A stretch of DNA of 64,000 nt. It comes from Hyaloscypha bicolor E. Lineage: Eukaryota; Ascomycota; Leotiomycetes; Helotiales; Hyaloscyphaceae. Shown here piece after piece: positions 38,461-49,649 of this stretch. The notes beneath the pieces are model-generated. The model had not been told where the DNA came from. It was given only the letters and a program-made list of their open reading frames with translations, and did no database searches. Location of the stretch: the NCBI RefSeq assembly GCF_002865645.1, contig NW_020194619.1:2640442-2704441 (forward strand), written 5' to 3'. A program made the position numbers and the translations under genes. Positions within the stretch are counted from its first letter, which is position 1. Each line of letters begins with the position of its first letter.

Positions 38461-39117
38461 TGGCAATATTAGCAAGTATTGTTCCCAAGAAAATCGCCCT
38501 CATTATCGGCAGTATACGCCCCATTCGCGCCGGTCCCGAAGTCGTCAACTTCGTGCACAAAATCCTCCTCGCCTCCCCCACCACCCCCGCACCAGAAATC
38601 TCGATCTCGATATCGCGTCCTTCAACCTGTCCGTCTTCAACGAGAAGACTATGCCCGCTATGATCCCTGCATATGGGCAGTTCGAGTACGAGCATTCCAA
38701 GAAACGGTTATCAGCAATCGCCGCTTACGATGGCTACATCTTCGTCTCGCCCGATATAATTATGGACTGCCCGGGGGAGTGAAGAATGCGATTAATTATC
38801 TGTATTATGAGTGGATTGGGAAACCGGTAATGGTGGTGACGTATGGGATTCAGGGGGGCAGTAGCAGTAGTGAGTAGCTGAAGAAGACGTTGGGTGGTAT
38901 GAAGCTCAGGGTTGTGGAGACGAGGCCGCAGTTGACGTATGCGGGGCCCGGCATGGATGAGGTGTTTGCGGCGACCGGGACGGGCAAGTTGGGGCCGAAT
39001 ACGGTAGAGGCGTGGGGGAAGGAGGGGAAGGAGAGTCTTTTGAAGGGGTTTGGGGAGTTGGTTGAGTTGTTGGAGACGCCTGTGCCGGAGCCAGCGGAGC
39101 CAGAGAAGAGCGCGTGA
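38461..39117 (+). pseudogene. NAD(P)H-dependent FMN reductase-like (flavodoxin fold), broken by two frameshifts and a TAG
   Basis: The family reduces FMN or quinones with NAD(P)H in the cytosol. From the ATG at 38,461 the first frame gives KIALIIGSIRPIRAGPEV, the phosphate-binding start of the fold. A shift near 38,600 leads to ASFNLSVFNEKTMPAMIP and the next strands. A second shift near 38,755 restores YNYGLPGGVKNAINYLYYEW, the family's signature, and YGIQGGSSSSE. A TAG at 38,875-38,877 interrupts LKKTLGGMKLRVVETRPQL, where CAG would fit. The frame then runs to TGA at 39,115-39,117. Codon use and G+C are ordinary. All domain parts are still present in order, so inactivation is recent or partly due to assembly error. 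Confidence 0.75.
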
Positions 39118-39484
39118 AGATAGGTAGGCCTTTGTGATTCCATTGGGTGCTTTCGATATCAGACCGCATTCGAGCAACTCCATAGAATTGAATAGAGAGT
39201 ACATCTGCATTAGCCTCTCGTTTTGGTTATTTGGTATGCTGTCCCCAAGTCTCATTTGGTGGAGCCTGTTTGCTGTGTACTGTTTGATTGCGTCTATTTA
39301 GACCTCGTTCGGAAATTCTTTTTTGTTGCCTCAGCTCCAAGTGAAGGATCGATTTCCAAGTTGTTCTCTTCTTCCAGAATCTGCGGACCATGAGAGATGG
39401 GCCAGTGGAGGTATTGTGGGCATTTGCATTGACGTCTCCAAGTCCCTAACCTCTCTCAAATCTCTCCTTGAAGTATTTCCCCCT
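39118..39484. other. Intergenic region downstream of the reductase remnant
   Basis: I see no supported gene or repeat. The open frames here are short and have no splice or motif support. Confidence 0.4.
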
Positions 39485-39760
39485 TCAAGTCGTCAGAAAA
39501 TACGCAAAAGCAATGGTTTGGGTAAAAGTTGACTTCATACCTGGACGCAGACTAGATTTTATTGCCTTGAAACTCAAATACCCTATCCAAGTGCTAAGTA
39601 TAGCCACAAAGACTCCTGCGAAACCAAAGACTATGGAAATGGTAGTGTCCAGAGAGGTCATATTCACTATCTTTTCTCCTGAAAGGTGCGAATTTGGTGG
39701 AACTTCCTCACTCCCTGGAAGATGACGGTCAGGTTGGATACAACAGATTCCGGAGCCCAT
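39485..39760 (-). CDS. Possible small single-pass membrane protein (91 aa, or 58 aa from inner ATG)
   Basis: The frame begins MGSGICCIQPDRHL; a second ATG at 39,661 gives MTSLDTTISIVFGF. The segment ISIVFGFAGVFVAILSTWIG is a convincing membrane helix, followed by a basic tail (KAIKSSLRPGMK). Fungal genomes hold many such short proteins starting M-S/T-S-L-D-T-T. Here there is no homology search behind it and no intron. The inner start is the more likely one. It could also be chance. Confidence 0.3.
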   Translation of the reverse strand: MGSGICCIQPDRHLPGSEEVPPNSHLSGEKIVNMTSLDTTISIVFGFAGVFVAILSTWIGYLSFKAIKSSLRPGMKSTFTQTIAFAYFLTT

Positions 39761-40706
39761 GCACTGTCACCAATTTGTAACGTGGCTTAAAGGAACTCTA
39801 ACAACGAGGCGTATCTGCATCCCGGCTTCAATAAGTCAACTCTCTCGCTTAACAAAAGTTCTGCTTCTACAACCAATTACAAAATCCTAACTAACTTTGA
39901 TTCTGGCACAAGAAAAAAATACAAGGCTGTGCGGGTAAGCCTCCCCGCCTGCATGGTCTCGGATGATTGGCAGTCCTCTCGCTTAGCAAAAGTTCCAACC
40001 TCTAAAGCGAATGATAATTCCTCTCCGGCGCCACATTCCAGGAAACCGCTACGCATGCGGTGGATTGTCCGTAGACGAGCTTACACTACTGCACGCCACG
40101 CCACCACGCAAGGGTTCAAGCCCGGTGACAAGGCTTCATAGGCAAGTTTTGAAAGAACTCGAGCATAAGAAGTCGTGCCCCGTCACCAGTGCTGAGTTCA
40201 CAACCACCCTCGCGTTATACTAAGGTCACACAGCCATCGAAGAGAAGCCAAAGCCAACAAAGTTGTGCGAAAAATAAAAACTACAAGTCATGGAGCGATG
40301 TCAGAATATACCTTATTCGTAGTCAATGTCAGAGCCCCAAGTCACGATATCATTACTCTCCGCTCCGTAGCTGTGACTAATGCTCATATTCGGAACCTTC
40401 GCCCATCCCCTCCCAAACTCGTCTAGGGCCCGCCTACCGGAAAGCCCCTCGGCCAGTTCCCTGGCAAAGAGAACTGAGCAATTCAGGGCTAAGGTTGAGC
40501 TTGAGGTTGGGGTTGAGCTTGACAAAGTCATCGGACCTTTTGGCGAGGCTGAGTTTCGTTTTGAAAAGATTGGATGGAGACCTCCCGTGCTAAATGGATG
40601 TATTTGAACAGAATCTCTCTACAAATCAGCATCACACTTGCACGATACATGGTTCCCAAAGGAAGGACGTGACTTCTATTATCCCTTTTAATAATTAACA
40701 CCTCTC
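39761..40706. other. Region without a confident gene; degenerate direct repeat
   Basis: Competing short frames exist on both strands around 40,313-40,730, but none has a motif or a clear splice pattern. The word CTCTCGCTTARCAAAAGTT occurs at 39,842-39,860 and 39,976-39,994, marking a decayed direct duplication with a period of about 134 bp. Confidence 0.4.
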
Positions 40707-41693
40707 TTAGCACTCCCAACAACAAAACCAATCCTCTACATTCTCATCACGGCTATACCCATTGCCTTGCTTCTCTTGTATCTTCAACCATTTTTCATAA
40801 CTGGGATACTTTGCGTGCTCTACACCGTCAAAACACATGGCGCAGATAAAATGATTGCATCCGGGACAGGACTTCCACGGGTGTGATGTCCGGCATTTGC
40901 AGCAACGGGCATGGGTGCGGCGCCATATTGGCTGACTGTTCCATTGTTAGGAGAGATTCGGGTCGGGAAAGGGGAATTTACTCTTTGAAGATATTCCGAA
41001 ACGTCTGATACTCATCTTATGTCATGCTGGGCGGTAGGTGCTAGTGACTGATCTGATCACTTCGGTCCTCAACATTAACAATCATGAACACAATTCCAAG
41101 CAACCGTAGGTACACACCTGATATGCCTCCCATCGTACCCAATCTTCTTAAGCTTAGTCTCCCACTCCAGATACCCAGGCCCGGGAACCGTTCTGGAATA
41201 GCAGTTCGGGCATGCTTCGTGTTTGCACACTGTATACTCTAAGTCGGCATATGCATCACCACTCGAGTTTTTTATTTTATTTTTGAAATTCCAGTTGCAG
41301 CAGGTTGCTAACGGAAGTTGACCACTTTCATAGCTGGATTAATTGCTTGCTTGGGTGGAACAACGCTGGAAAGGAAAGGGGAGCAATGCAAGAGAGTGAG
41401 GCAACATACCTGGGCAGCATTTGCTTGCGGATGAATTTGAGCTTTATGTCTAGGAGGGGCCGGGTTTCAAAATTTGGTTGTGAGGAGGTTCCGAGGAGGG
41501 TTCTAGATTTGGGGAAAGTTAGATTTGGGAGCATAAAGGGCAGAAGTTGCGCCGTTCTGTGTATTGGGGAAGAAACTGACACGAGCCGCGATATTTTGCA
41601 TGCGTAATCATCCGTCTGCGGGAGTTGCATTGGGTGGGGGCAGGTGTACTGCTCATGATGAGACGCTATATTGAGGTTCTTGCCTGTCGCCAT
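40707..41693 (-). CDS. Cysteine-rich putative zinc-binding protein, about 239 aa, three exons
   Basis: Exons 41,693-41,410, 41,324-41,118 and 40,935-40,707 join in phase across introns of 85 and 182 nt (both GT-AG, both splitting an AG|T codon). The N-terminal third has no obvious domain. Exon 2 contributes LATCCNWNFKN and VCKHEACPNCYSRT. Exon 3 contributes ARCCKCRTSHPWKSCPGC, then HFICAMC, and the C-terminus WFCCWEC. The repeated C-x2-C pairs suggest two or three zinc sites of the kind seen in small fungal cysteine-rich proteins. There is no signal peptide, so it is probably intracellular. The start is uncertain: 41,693 and an ATG further in at about 41,540 both fit. Exon 1 is the weakest part of the model. 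Confidence 0.5.
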
Positions 41694-42394
41694 TATTCCC
41701 CAGAAAGCCAGGAGAGACTTTTGCGCGGACCGAGTTCGAGAAGATGTACTACTAGAATGCAATCTTTCACCACGCGGGAGATAAGTTCAATTTAAGAAGT
41801 TTCTTACCACCGGCGTTGACTTTTAATCTTGTGGCTCATGCCAAGACAGTTGGTTGGAAACATTACCTTCTTAATCGAATTTTTCTTCATGGGAGTCTGC
41901 CTTTTTGTGAAATGAGGGCTGGAGTGGCTTCGTTAAAAAGCAATCCGATTTTTCAAGCCCTAATATTTTACAGCTCGGTTGCCCCAACTCCTGCCTTTCA
42001 CCAGAAATGAGAGCCTTTCAGTCCCCTTTTTCGTGCCCCCTCTTATGGATATTCAATGTTAGATTTGACAAATGTGGCACCTTAGGACTCTCAATGACGT
42101 ACAAAAAAAAAGAAAGGCTTTTAGTGATGATCGGATCAACTGCACAATGACGAGTGATTGTTACTTATATGAACTTCTTGCTTTAACAGTTCGGAATTTC
42201 TTGAGGTCCCGCGGAATCGATATTCTCAGGCGCGACGCCCAGTGGATTCAATTAGGAGGAGATTGATTAGTGGCTGCAAATTGGAGCTGCAAGCCTCAAA
42301 TTATGTTCTAAGAGATATGTGTGGAGGTAAGACGTCGGCTTCAGGACTCCGCTAGATTAACATTGGAAAGGAGGTGGAACCGCTGAACACTTCA
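41694..42394. other. Intergenic region
   Basis: There is a 64-codon open frame at 42,072-42,266 (plus) ending RDAQWIQLGGD. It has no recognisable domain and is not called as a gene. Nothing else is seen. Confidence 0.4.
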
Positions 42395-42679
42395 TTAGTA
42401 CTGCACAACTTTTGAATAGGAGGGTTTGAACAACTTACATCCACTATTATAAGCCGCAATAATCAACTTAATAATCACATAAGTGCCCGCAACACAAATG
42501 AAGCCTCCCGCCTCAAAAGTCAATACGCTCAACACCCACCTTACCGGCCTACGCTTCCACGCTCTTACGCCTTTACTACTCAAATAATAAGAATCATGTA
42601 GCCAAAACGCGCCCGCAATACCATATATATACCAACTCGCAAATAACGACGCCGCAATGCTAATTAAGTACGAGAAGAT
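42395..42679 (-). pseudogene. C-terminal exon of an amino-acid transporter (PF01490-like), 5' part lost
   Basis: The last exon of 95 codons follows a good acceptor (polypyrimidine tract then CCAG just upstream at 42,680 and above). It contains IFSYLISIAASLFASWYIYG, then IAGAFWLHDSYYLSSKG and VLTFEAGGFICVAGTYVIIK. This matches the final helices of fungal amino-acid/auxin permease (AAAP) family transporters. Upstream of the intron, the only open codons are MKGK after a TAA, so the rest of the gene is gone or out of frame. Sequence beyond turns AT-rich and reaches the LTR at 42,995. The transposon border probably removed the 5' part. Confidence 0.6.
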
Positions 42680-42775
42680 CTGGAAGGGAGGGGAAGGGAG
42701 GAGAAGAAACAAATATATTAGAGCCTTCCAAGCCACAAATACCTTGCCTTTCATTTATCCCGTATCTACTAGTTA

Positions 42776-42875
42776 TTATACACAATCCGTAATATTACCA
42801 GAATTAATACCAAGCTCCTTTATCCTCCTCTTAGTCCAAGCTCCCAGGTCACTAAAATATCCCTCTGGATTATTA
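42776..42875 (-). pseudogene. Possible short coding remnant at island edge
   Basis: The minus strand reads NPEGYFSDLGAWTKRRI followed by KELGINSGNITDCV and two stops. It looks coding but is too short to assign. It lies between the transporter remnant and the LTR. Confidence 0.25.
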
Positions 42876-42994
42876 CCTTACTAGTCCCGTAATATAAACT
42901 AAAGATGGTATATATCTTTCCCTGCCTGGATTACATATTCGTAATTAGATACTTGATTAAAGAGAGCCTATATGGAAAAAAGTAATTACTTCCT

Positions 42995-43300
42995 TGCTTA
43001 TTATGGGAGGGAAACTGTAACAAGACAAAAACTCATATAAAATATACCAGAGCGCAAAACGTGACTTGATAGCAAAATAACAAGATTAAAAGCGTAAATA
43101 GTAAAGCATAAATAGTATATAGTATATAAAAGCTTAATTAATTAAATATTAAGGAGGGATTATTCTCTAGGACTATAGAAAAACCAGCTTTCTTATATAA
43201 TTTCCGTAAGTTATATATAAAAGGCCGTGGCCTTTACTATATAACTAAAACCTTAAAACTGCCAAAATAATATAATTTTTAAAGAATATAACTTGCTATA
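42995..43300 (-). repeat. LTR-d (3' LTR of copy 3), best preserved LTR
   Basis: It starts TGCTTATTATGGGAGGG and ends TTGCTATA. It keeps CpA and CpG words such as TGTAACAAGAC and CAAAACGTGAC that are mutated in the other four copies. It holds the cleanest palindrome at 43,210-43,245, with AAAAGGCC and GGCCTTT arms. It is adjacent to the gene island. Confidence 0.8.
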
Positions 43301-43305
43301 CTATA

Positions 43306-46300
43306 TCCGGCTCCCTATTTATTTATACTTATTCCCTAAATACTAGAACTAATAGAAAAATTCTATTTAAAATCCGAAATAATAAAATAATTAGGATTCT
43401 TCTTTATTAGCTAATCTAATTTCTCTTTAATATACCTAAAATAAGATCTATTACTTTTAAATAGTCTTATTTCGTATTTCCGAACTTTCTTAAAGGTAAT
43501 CCGAACCCGCTTAGCTATATTCTTATACTAAATCCGATATAATTCTCTATATTAATTAATATTTGCCTTTAACTATTACTTAATTTCTGCCTTTATTACT
43601 AGATATTAAAGCAGCTTATTATAGTGAATTATATTACAAATTATACTAATATATTTTAAATAAATAACTTTTTTAAATTTCATATTATTTATAATATTTT
43701 TAAATTAATCTTTAATAAAAGGAGAAAGCTCTAGATAAGAAGCTTTAATAAACTTATAAGAGACTTCATTTTTATATATTCTATTTTTAATAATAATTAG
43801 AATTATTAAAATTATAATAAAAGGCCTATTAAATAGTAAATTATTATTAAGTTATCTTTTAGTTTCTATATTATTTGAGAATTATTACTTGCCTATAATT
43901 CCAGACTTATAAATTACCTAGCTAAAAGCATTTATTTATCTAGTTAAATAGACTATATTCAGAGTTTTTTCTTCTATTACTTTTAATAGATACTTGCCTA
44001 TTTCTTTTATTATTTCCGGCTTAAAATTATCGGAAATAGAAAAGTAATTAATATTCTTAAAGAACTTTCTATTAAAGGTAATAGCCTTTTTATAATTTAT
44101 AAAAAAAATATAGCTAATATTTTAATATTTTTTATTAAGGTAAAATTCGCTATTTAGAGCTTTAATAATAGTCAGATCTTTAGTATTACCTTTATATTAA
44201 TTATAATTAATATTCCTAGAAATATAATATTTAGCTAGCTAAAAGTAAATAACTAGATAAATAGAATATTTATTTAATACCTTATAAAATCCGAGCTATA
44301 TTAATAGATCTGCTATTAAGAATTAAGAGGCTAAAATAAAATAGCTATTATTTAGATCTTTATATTTTATTATATTATTTTTTCAAAAATAGAGTTATAG
44401 TATTTTTATTTCCTATATTAAAAACTTTCGAATATTAAGCTTTTTAATCTATTTTAGGTAATCTTTCTTATAAATATAACTATTTATATCCAGATTAATA
44501 GTATTAGATTCAAGAATAGAAATTATAGTATTAAATTAAAGCTATAGATTTAGATGAAATTAATTAGAAATATAATACTTATATTTATATTTTTTAATTT
44601 CCTAATTTTCTAAAAAGAAATCCTATATTTCCTTATTTATTTAAGTAATAGAAATATATTTCTTGCTTTTAATAATTTTATAGATCTTAATAATTAGCTT
44701 TAGAGTATTTTTAATAATATAAATATTTCTTATATTAATAGAAAGAATATTAGTAAGCTATTAAATATATATTTTATAGGAAGCTTTAAGGAATTCATTA
44801 GTAATTCTATAATATTCTTATTTATAAATAGGTTCTAAAATACTATTATATATCTTTTTAAAAATATATTTGTTTTATTAAATAAGTATTAACTTTTATT
44901 TAGCTAGTATTTTATAAGTATATTTATTATTTTTAATTTCCCTGAATTTAATATTTTTAGTTTTCTATTTCTTAGTTTTAGATATAAATATAGGAATTTT
45001 TCTAGATAATATCTTTTTTTTAAAAAATAAAGAATTTCTTCTTACTTGCCTCTTTTTCGTTTTTCTCTATTTTACTAGCCTTATATTTAGACTAGTATTC
45101 GGATTTTCGCTATTTATTAGAAGTTTTAGGCTTAGCTTATTTTCCTTTCTTACTAGGTTCTTTTTATCTAATTATATTAGTTTTACTAGTTTTATTAGTA
45201 GAATTATTACTAGGCTATATTAAATTAGTTCTATTCTTATTAGCTAAATCCAATTAAGTTAAAGCTAAAATTATAATAGAGGCCTATTTTTTAGGCTTAT
45301 TTTAGAAAGTAGAAAAGGGCTTATTATTATAAATTCCTTTAATTAGAATTCCAGAAGTATTAAAAATATATTATCTAGCTTTGAGATTATTAACTAATAA
45401 TAATTTAAAATCTAATTCTCTAGATTCCGAAATAGTTTTAATATATTTAAATACTTTAATAATATCTAATTTAGTAAATATATTAGTATTCTAATACTTC
45501 TTGTTTTTAATATATACTAAAGTAGCTTTATTAATTAATTAAATAGCTTTATATATTAAAGCTTTTATTTTAAAAAAGAAATACAATTTCTTATAAATAT
45601 TTTTACTAAGGTTATTATAAATATTATTAATATATTAGCTAAAGGCTTTATTATATTATATAATTCTATTCTGATCTTTGGTTTTAAGACTATTTACTAT
45701 AGTTTTAATCTTATTAAGTTTCTTTTATTTGCCTTTAGAAGTGCCTTTAATAATATTTTCGAATTCCCTATTATTAGCTTAATAGTTCTTTAGTTCCTCC
45801 TTAGTTAATTCTAGTCTAGTTCTGTTTCTAATAAAGGTTTTCTATTTTAAGAGTTTATTATATATATTATTTAGTTTACCTAGAATATTTATATTAAATT
45901 TAGTAATTATAGTTATCTTTTCTAGTATTAATAAGCCTTTTATAACTATTTAAGCTTTTTTAATATTCTGAATTTTAATACTATTAATTTATAGGCTTTT
46001 AATAATATTATAGTTTATAAGAACTAGCTATTATACTTTATTAGCTTAAGAAATCTATTCTTTAGTTATTTTATTATTCTTAATAGAATTATATAAATAT
46101 TATTAGTATAATAGTTATAAGTTATAAAATTAAAGGTTTTCGAGATTTATAAGAATTTCTTTTAAATACTTTCTAAAATAAAGAATAAATTAAAACAGAC
46201 TTGAATTATATAAAAGTATTATATATATTCAGATTTTTCTTTTTTCTTAATAAGAAAATAAAACTAAAATAGTAGTATATATAATAGAAAAAATTAATAT

Positions 46301-48110
46301 AATAATTAGATATATTTAAAGTAATATAGTTATAAATTAGAAATAATTATAGAAAGTAAAATATAGAATTAGATTTCTATTATAGAAAAAAATATAAATA
46401 TATATATTTAAGGAAATATAATTTAGGAAATAATTAAAATAAAATAAAATAAATAGTAATAATAGAGAAATAAGAAAGTAATATAATAGAAATATAGATA
46501 TAATAATAGTATTTAAAGTATTAGTATATAAAAAAAAAATTATAATATAAATATATTTTAATTTTTTATTTATTTAGAAACATTTTTATTAATTTAAAGA
46601 ATAATATAAAAGAAGAGAAATAATATAAGAAATATATAAAAGATAAAATATATAAATATATTAAAAATATTAGAAAAATATAAAGTAAATATTATTAGAA
46701 AAGAAATTAGAATAATAGAATTAAGAAATAATTTAGAATAAAGTATTACTTCTTTTAAAACTAATCTATATCTCTTCTAAAAGCTAATTATATTTATTTA
46801 GTATTTATTAAAATTAATTTTATATAATAGAAAACTATTTAGTTATTTGGAATTTTAAAGTAATATTTATATTTAAAAAAGTAATATTAAATAATTCAGA
46901 AATTATAAAAAAAAGAACTATAAAATAATAGAAATAGAATTTATAATACTATTATTAAGTTTAAAATAGTTAATATTAAAATTAATATAGAATATAGAAA
47001 AATCAAGTATTCTAAATTAATATTAAGAATATAGAATTAAAAGTATTTTTTTAAATATTTAGATAATATTTAATAATAAGAAATAAATTAATAATAAGAA
47101 TTAATAAATTATACTAGCTTTTTAAAAAAGTAGTAAGTTTCTAGTAATAAATATTAGTATTATAATTAGGAAATAGGTTCTATATAAAAGAAGTTCTCTT
47201 TATATAAAAGTAAAAATATATAATATATTAACTAAATCTTAATATAAGTTTTAAATATAGCTATAATTATATAAAAAGAAAAGTAGGTTTTTTAATATAA
47301 AATAGGCTTTAAATAAATAGATCTAGTTTATTTAATATTTAAGAGATTCCCAAAATTATATATTATTAAATATCTTTAAGAATAACTATTAGATTTAATA
47401 AAATCTTTCTTTTCTTTTATAAGGCTTTTAGTTAGCTATTTCGTTTATATGTAACCTCTAATTAGGATATTTATTTAGATATTATAAATAAACTTATAAT
47501 AGTAATTCAAGTTAAAATTGAGATCTATAAGTATTATAATTAAGCTTTAAACTAGTATAAGCCGCGAGAATAGCTAGTTAAAAAAGTAAATAAAGCTTCT
47601 AATAGATTTCTAGTTTAGTATTTCTTGTTTTTTTTAGAAATATATAAAAGATCTTCTTTTTTTAATATTCTTTTTATATATATATAATAATTATTTATAT
47701 TATAAGAACTTTCTAGAAAATACTATAGTTCGGAATTAAAAATTCATAAAATAATTCCTTAATTCCCTATTTATTTTTATACTAAAAGAAATACTTTATA
47801 TTTAATTCCCAAGATTTAGTAATAAAATCTTATATTAATAATACTATCTAGTAATAATAATTAGATAATAGTAAAAAATAAGTAATAATAAAGCTCGTCC
47901 GATTTCTAGAATAGTAATCTAATAATAATATTTTCTAAAAGCTATAAATAATAATTAAAAGAAAAAAAAATAAAAGATATATAAGAAATTAAAAGTAATA
48001 AGCTTTATTTCAAATTAAAAAAAGCTTCTATTATTAGATATTTTCTTTTAGTTCTCTATAAAAGAGATATATTTTACTTTTTCTAATTCTAGTAATTCTA
48101 AAATATATAT
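43306..48110 (-). pseudogene. Extra 3' module of element X in copy 3
   Basis: This is a second copy of the module at 10,165-14,920, with the long ruined frame on the minus strand from about 46,130 to 43,310 and about 1.9 kb of non-coding sequence toward integrase. Its presence in the same position relative to integrase and LTR in copies 2 and 3 shows it is part of the element. Confidence 0.55.
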
Positions 48111-49612
48111 AATAATACTAATAGCTTTCTTGATTTCCTAAATACTATTTTGCTTTTAGTATTTTATAATTACTTTCTTTTCTAATTCTATATCTATTTT
48201 AAAATATTTATTTATAGATATATATTTATTATTAACTTTATTTTTAGGGAAATACCAAAATTTATTTCTTTTAATAAACTATTTAAATTAGTTTCTAATA
48301 TATATTCTTTAGAATATAGTATTATTAAGCTTTTTTAGAATATAGTATTCTTTTAGTTAATTTATATATCTTACTTTATATAAGCTAAGCTAGTAGTATA
48401 ATAGCTTTATATTTCTTAATTTATCTTAATCTATTAGTTTAATATTATATATAAAAACTAGATTCTTTTTGGAAATAGGCTTTAAATAAATCTAGTAAAT
48501 AATATTAAATTACTTCTTTCTTTCTTAATATTATCTATTCTTCTTTATTCTAGCTTCTTTAATATCTTTATTTCTTATTTATATTTGCTTTATATATATT
48601 TTTAGAAGTATTTCTTTATTATAGACTTTATTTTATTTAAGTATTCTCTAAATTAGAAAGCATATTTCTATAAATAGTATAATTTTCCTATTATAGACTA
48701 TATAAAAGAAAATAAATCCAGTCGGTTTATATATAGTAATTTAATTAATAAATAGAATATATAATAATAAATCTATTTAGGGCTTCTTTCTATTTATTAT
48801 AAATATAATAAATATTTAAATAATTAGTTAATATCTTCTTTTAATTATATTATCTCTTTTAGAATTATAGGCCGAAATAATAATTCTATTAATTTCTAGC
48901 TTATTAAATTCTTAAATTACTATTTCTTTAAATTCCGATTTACTAGTTATTTTAAGCTATTTAAATAAATTATATCTATAAATAATTTCTTCTTAAATAA
49001 ACTTAGTAATCTTCTTACTAGTTAGGTTTCTTTAAAAATCTAGCCTTAATTTATTCTAAGAAATTATCTCTAATAATAACTAGTAAGTTATATTTTTTAT
49101 AATCTAGTAATTTAATTATATTAATTCCAAAATAATAGAAAAGAAATATAGCTTTTATTAGATATAAAGCTTTTTCTTATCTTCTTTTATTCTTATATTA
49201 ATAAATTTTATAGGTATTAATATATTTCTATATATAGTTATAGTAACCTTTCTAGTAATAATAGCTAGCTATTAAATAAAAAATACTTTTCTTTCTAATA
49301 TATTTAATCTTATTATATAGCCCTTTAATAATAATCTCCCTTTATTTTTAGTTATTAATAATAAGTTAAGATAGATATACTTTAGATATAATTCTCTATA
49401 ATAATTAATTTCTTATACTATAATTTAAAGCTTTTTTATTTAATTTTCGAAACTTGATTCTAGATATTTCTTCTAGTCTATAAAATATTATAAGATATTA
49501 TATAATATTTTAATATTATTCAAAATAGCTATTATTTAGGGAATCTAATAAAAATATTAAGTTATTAAATAAAGTATAGAAGTTAGTATTATTATTTACT
49601 ATTTTACTAGAG

Positions 49613-49649
49613 GTTATATATAAAAGACTATAGCCTTTATTATATAATT
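49613..49649. repeat. 36-bp palindrome inside pol of copy 3
   Basis: Same hairpin and pol position as in the other copies; the right arm has lost its final C to T. Confidence 0.65.

Noticed and set aside
38734..39255. Long minus-strand open frames over the reductase remnant
   Set aside because: They are shadows of G+C-rich codons in the reductase. Their composition (Pro, Arg, Leu runs) and lack of motifs argue against coding.
40060..40140. tRNA-like T-arm (GGGTTCAAGCCC)
   Set aside because: No matching acceptor or D-arm stems could be paired around it, so a tRNA is not supported.
42072..42266. 64-codon open frame (plus) as a gene
   Set aside because: No domain, no splice sites and no promoter context; it is not distinguishable from chance.
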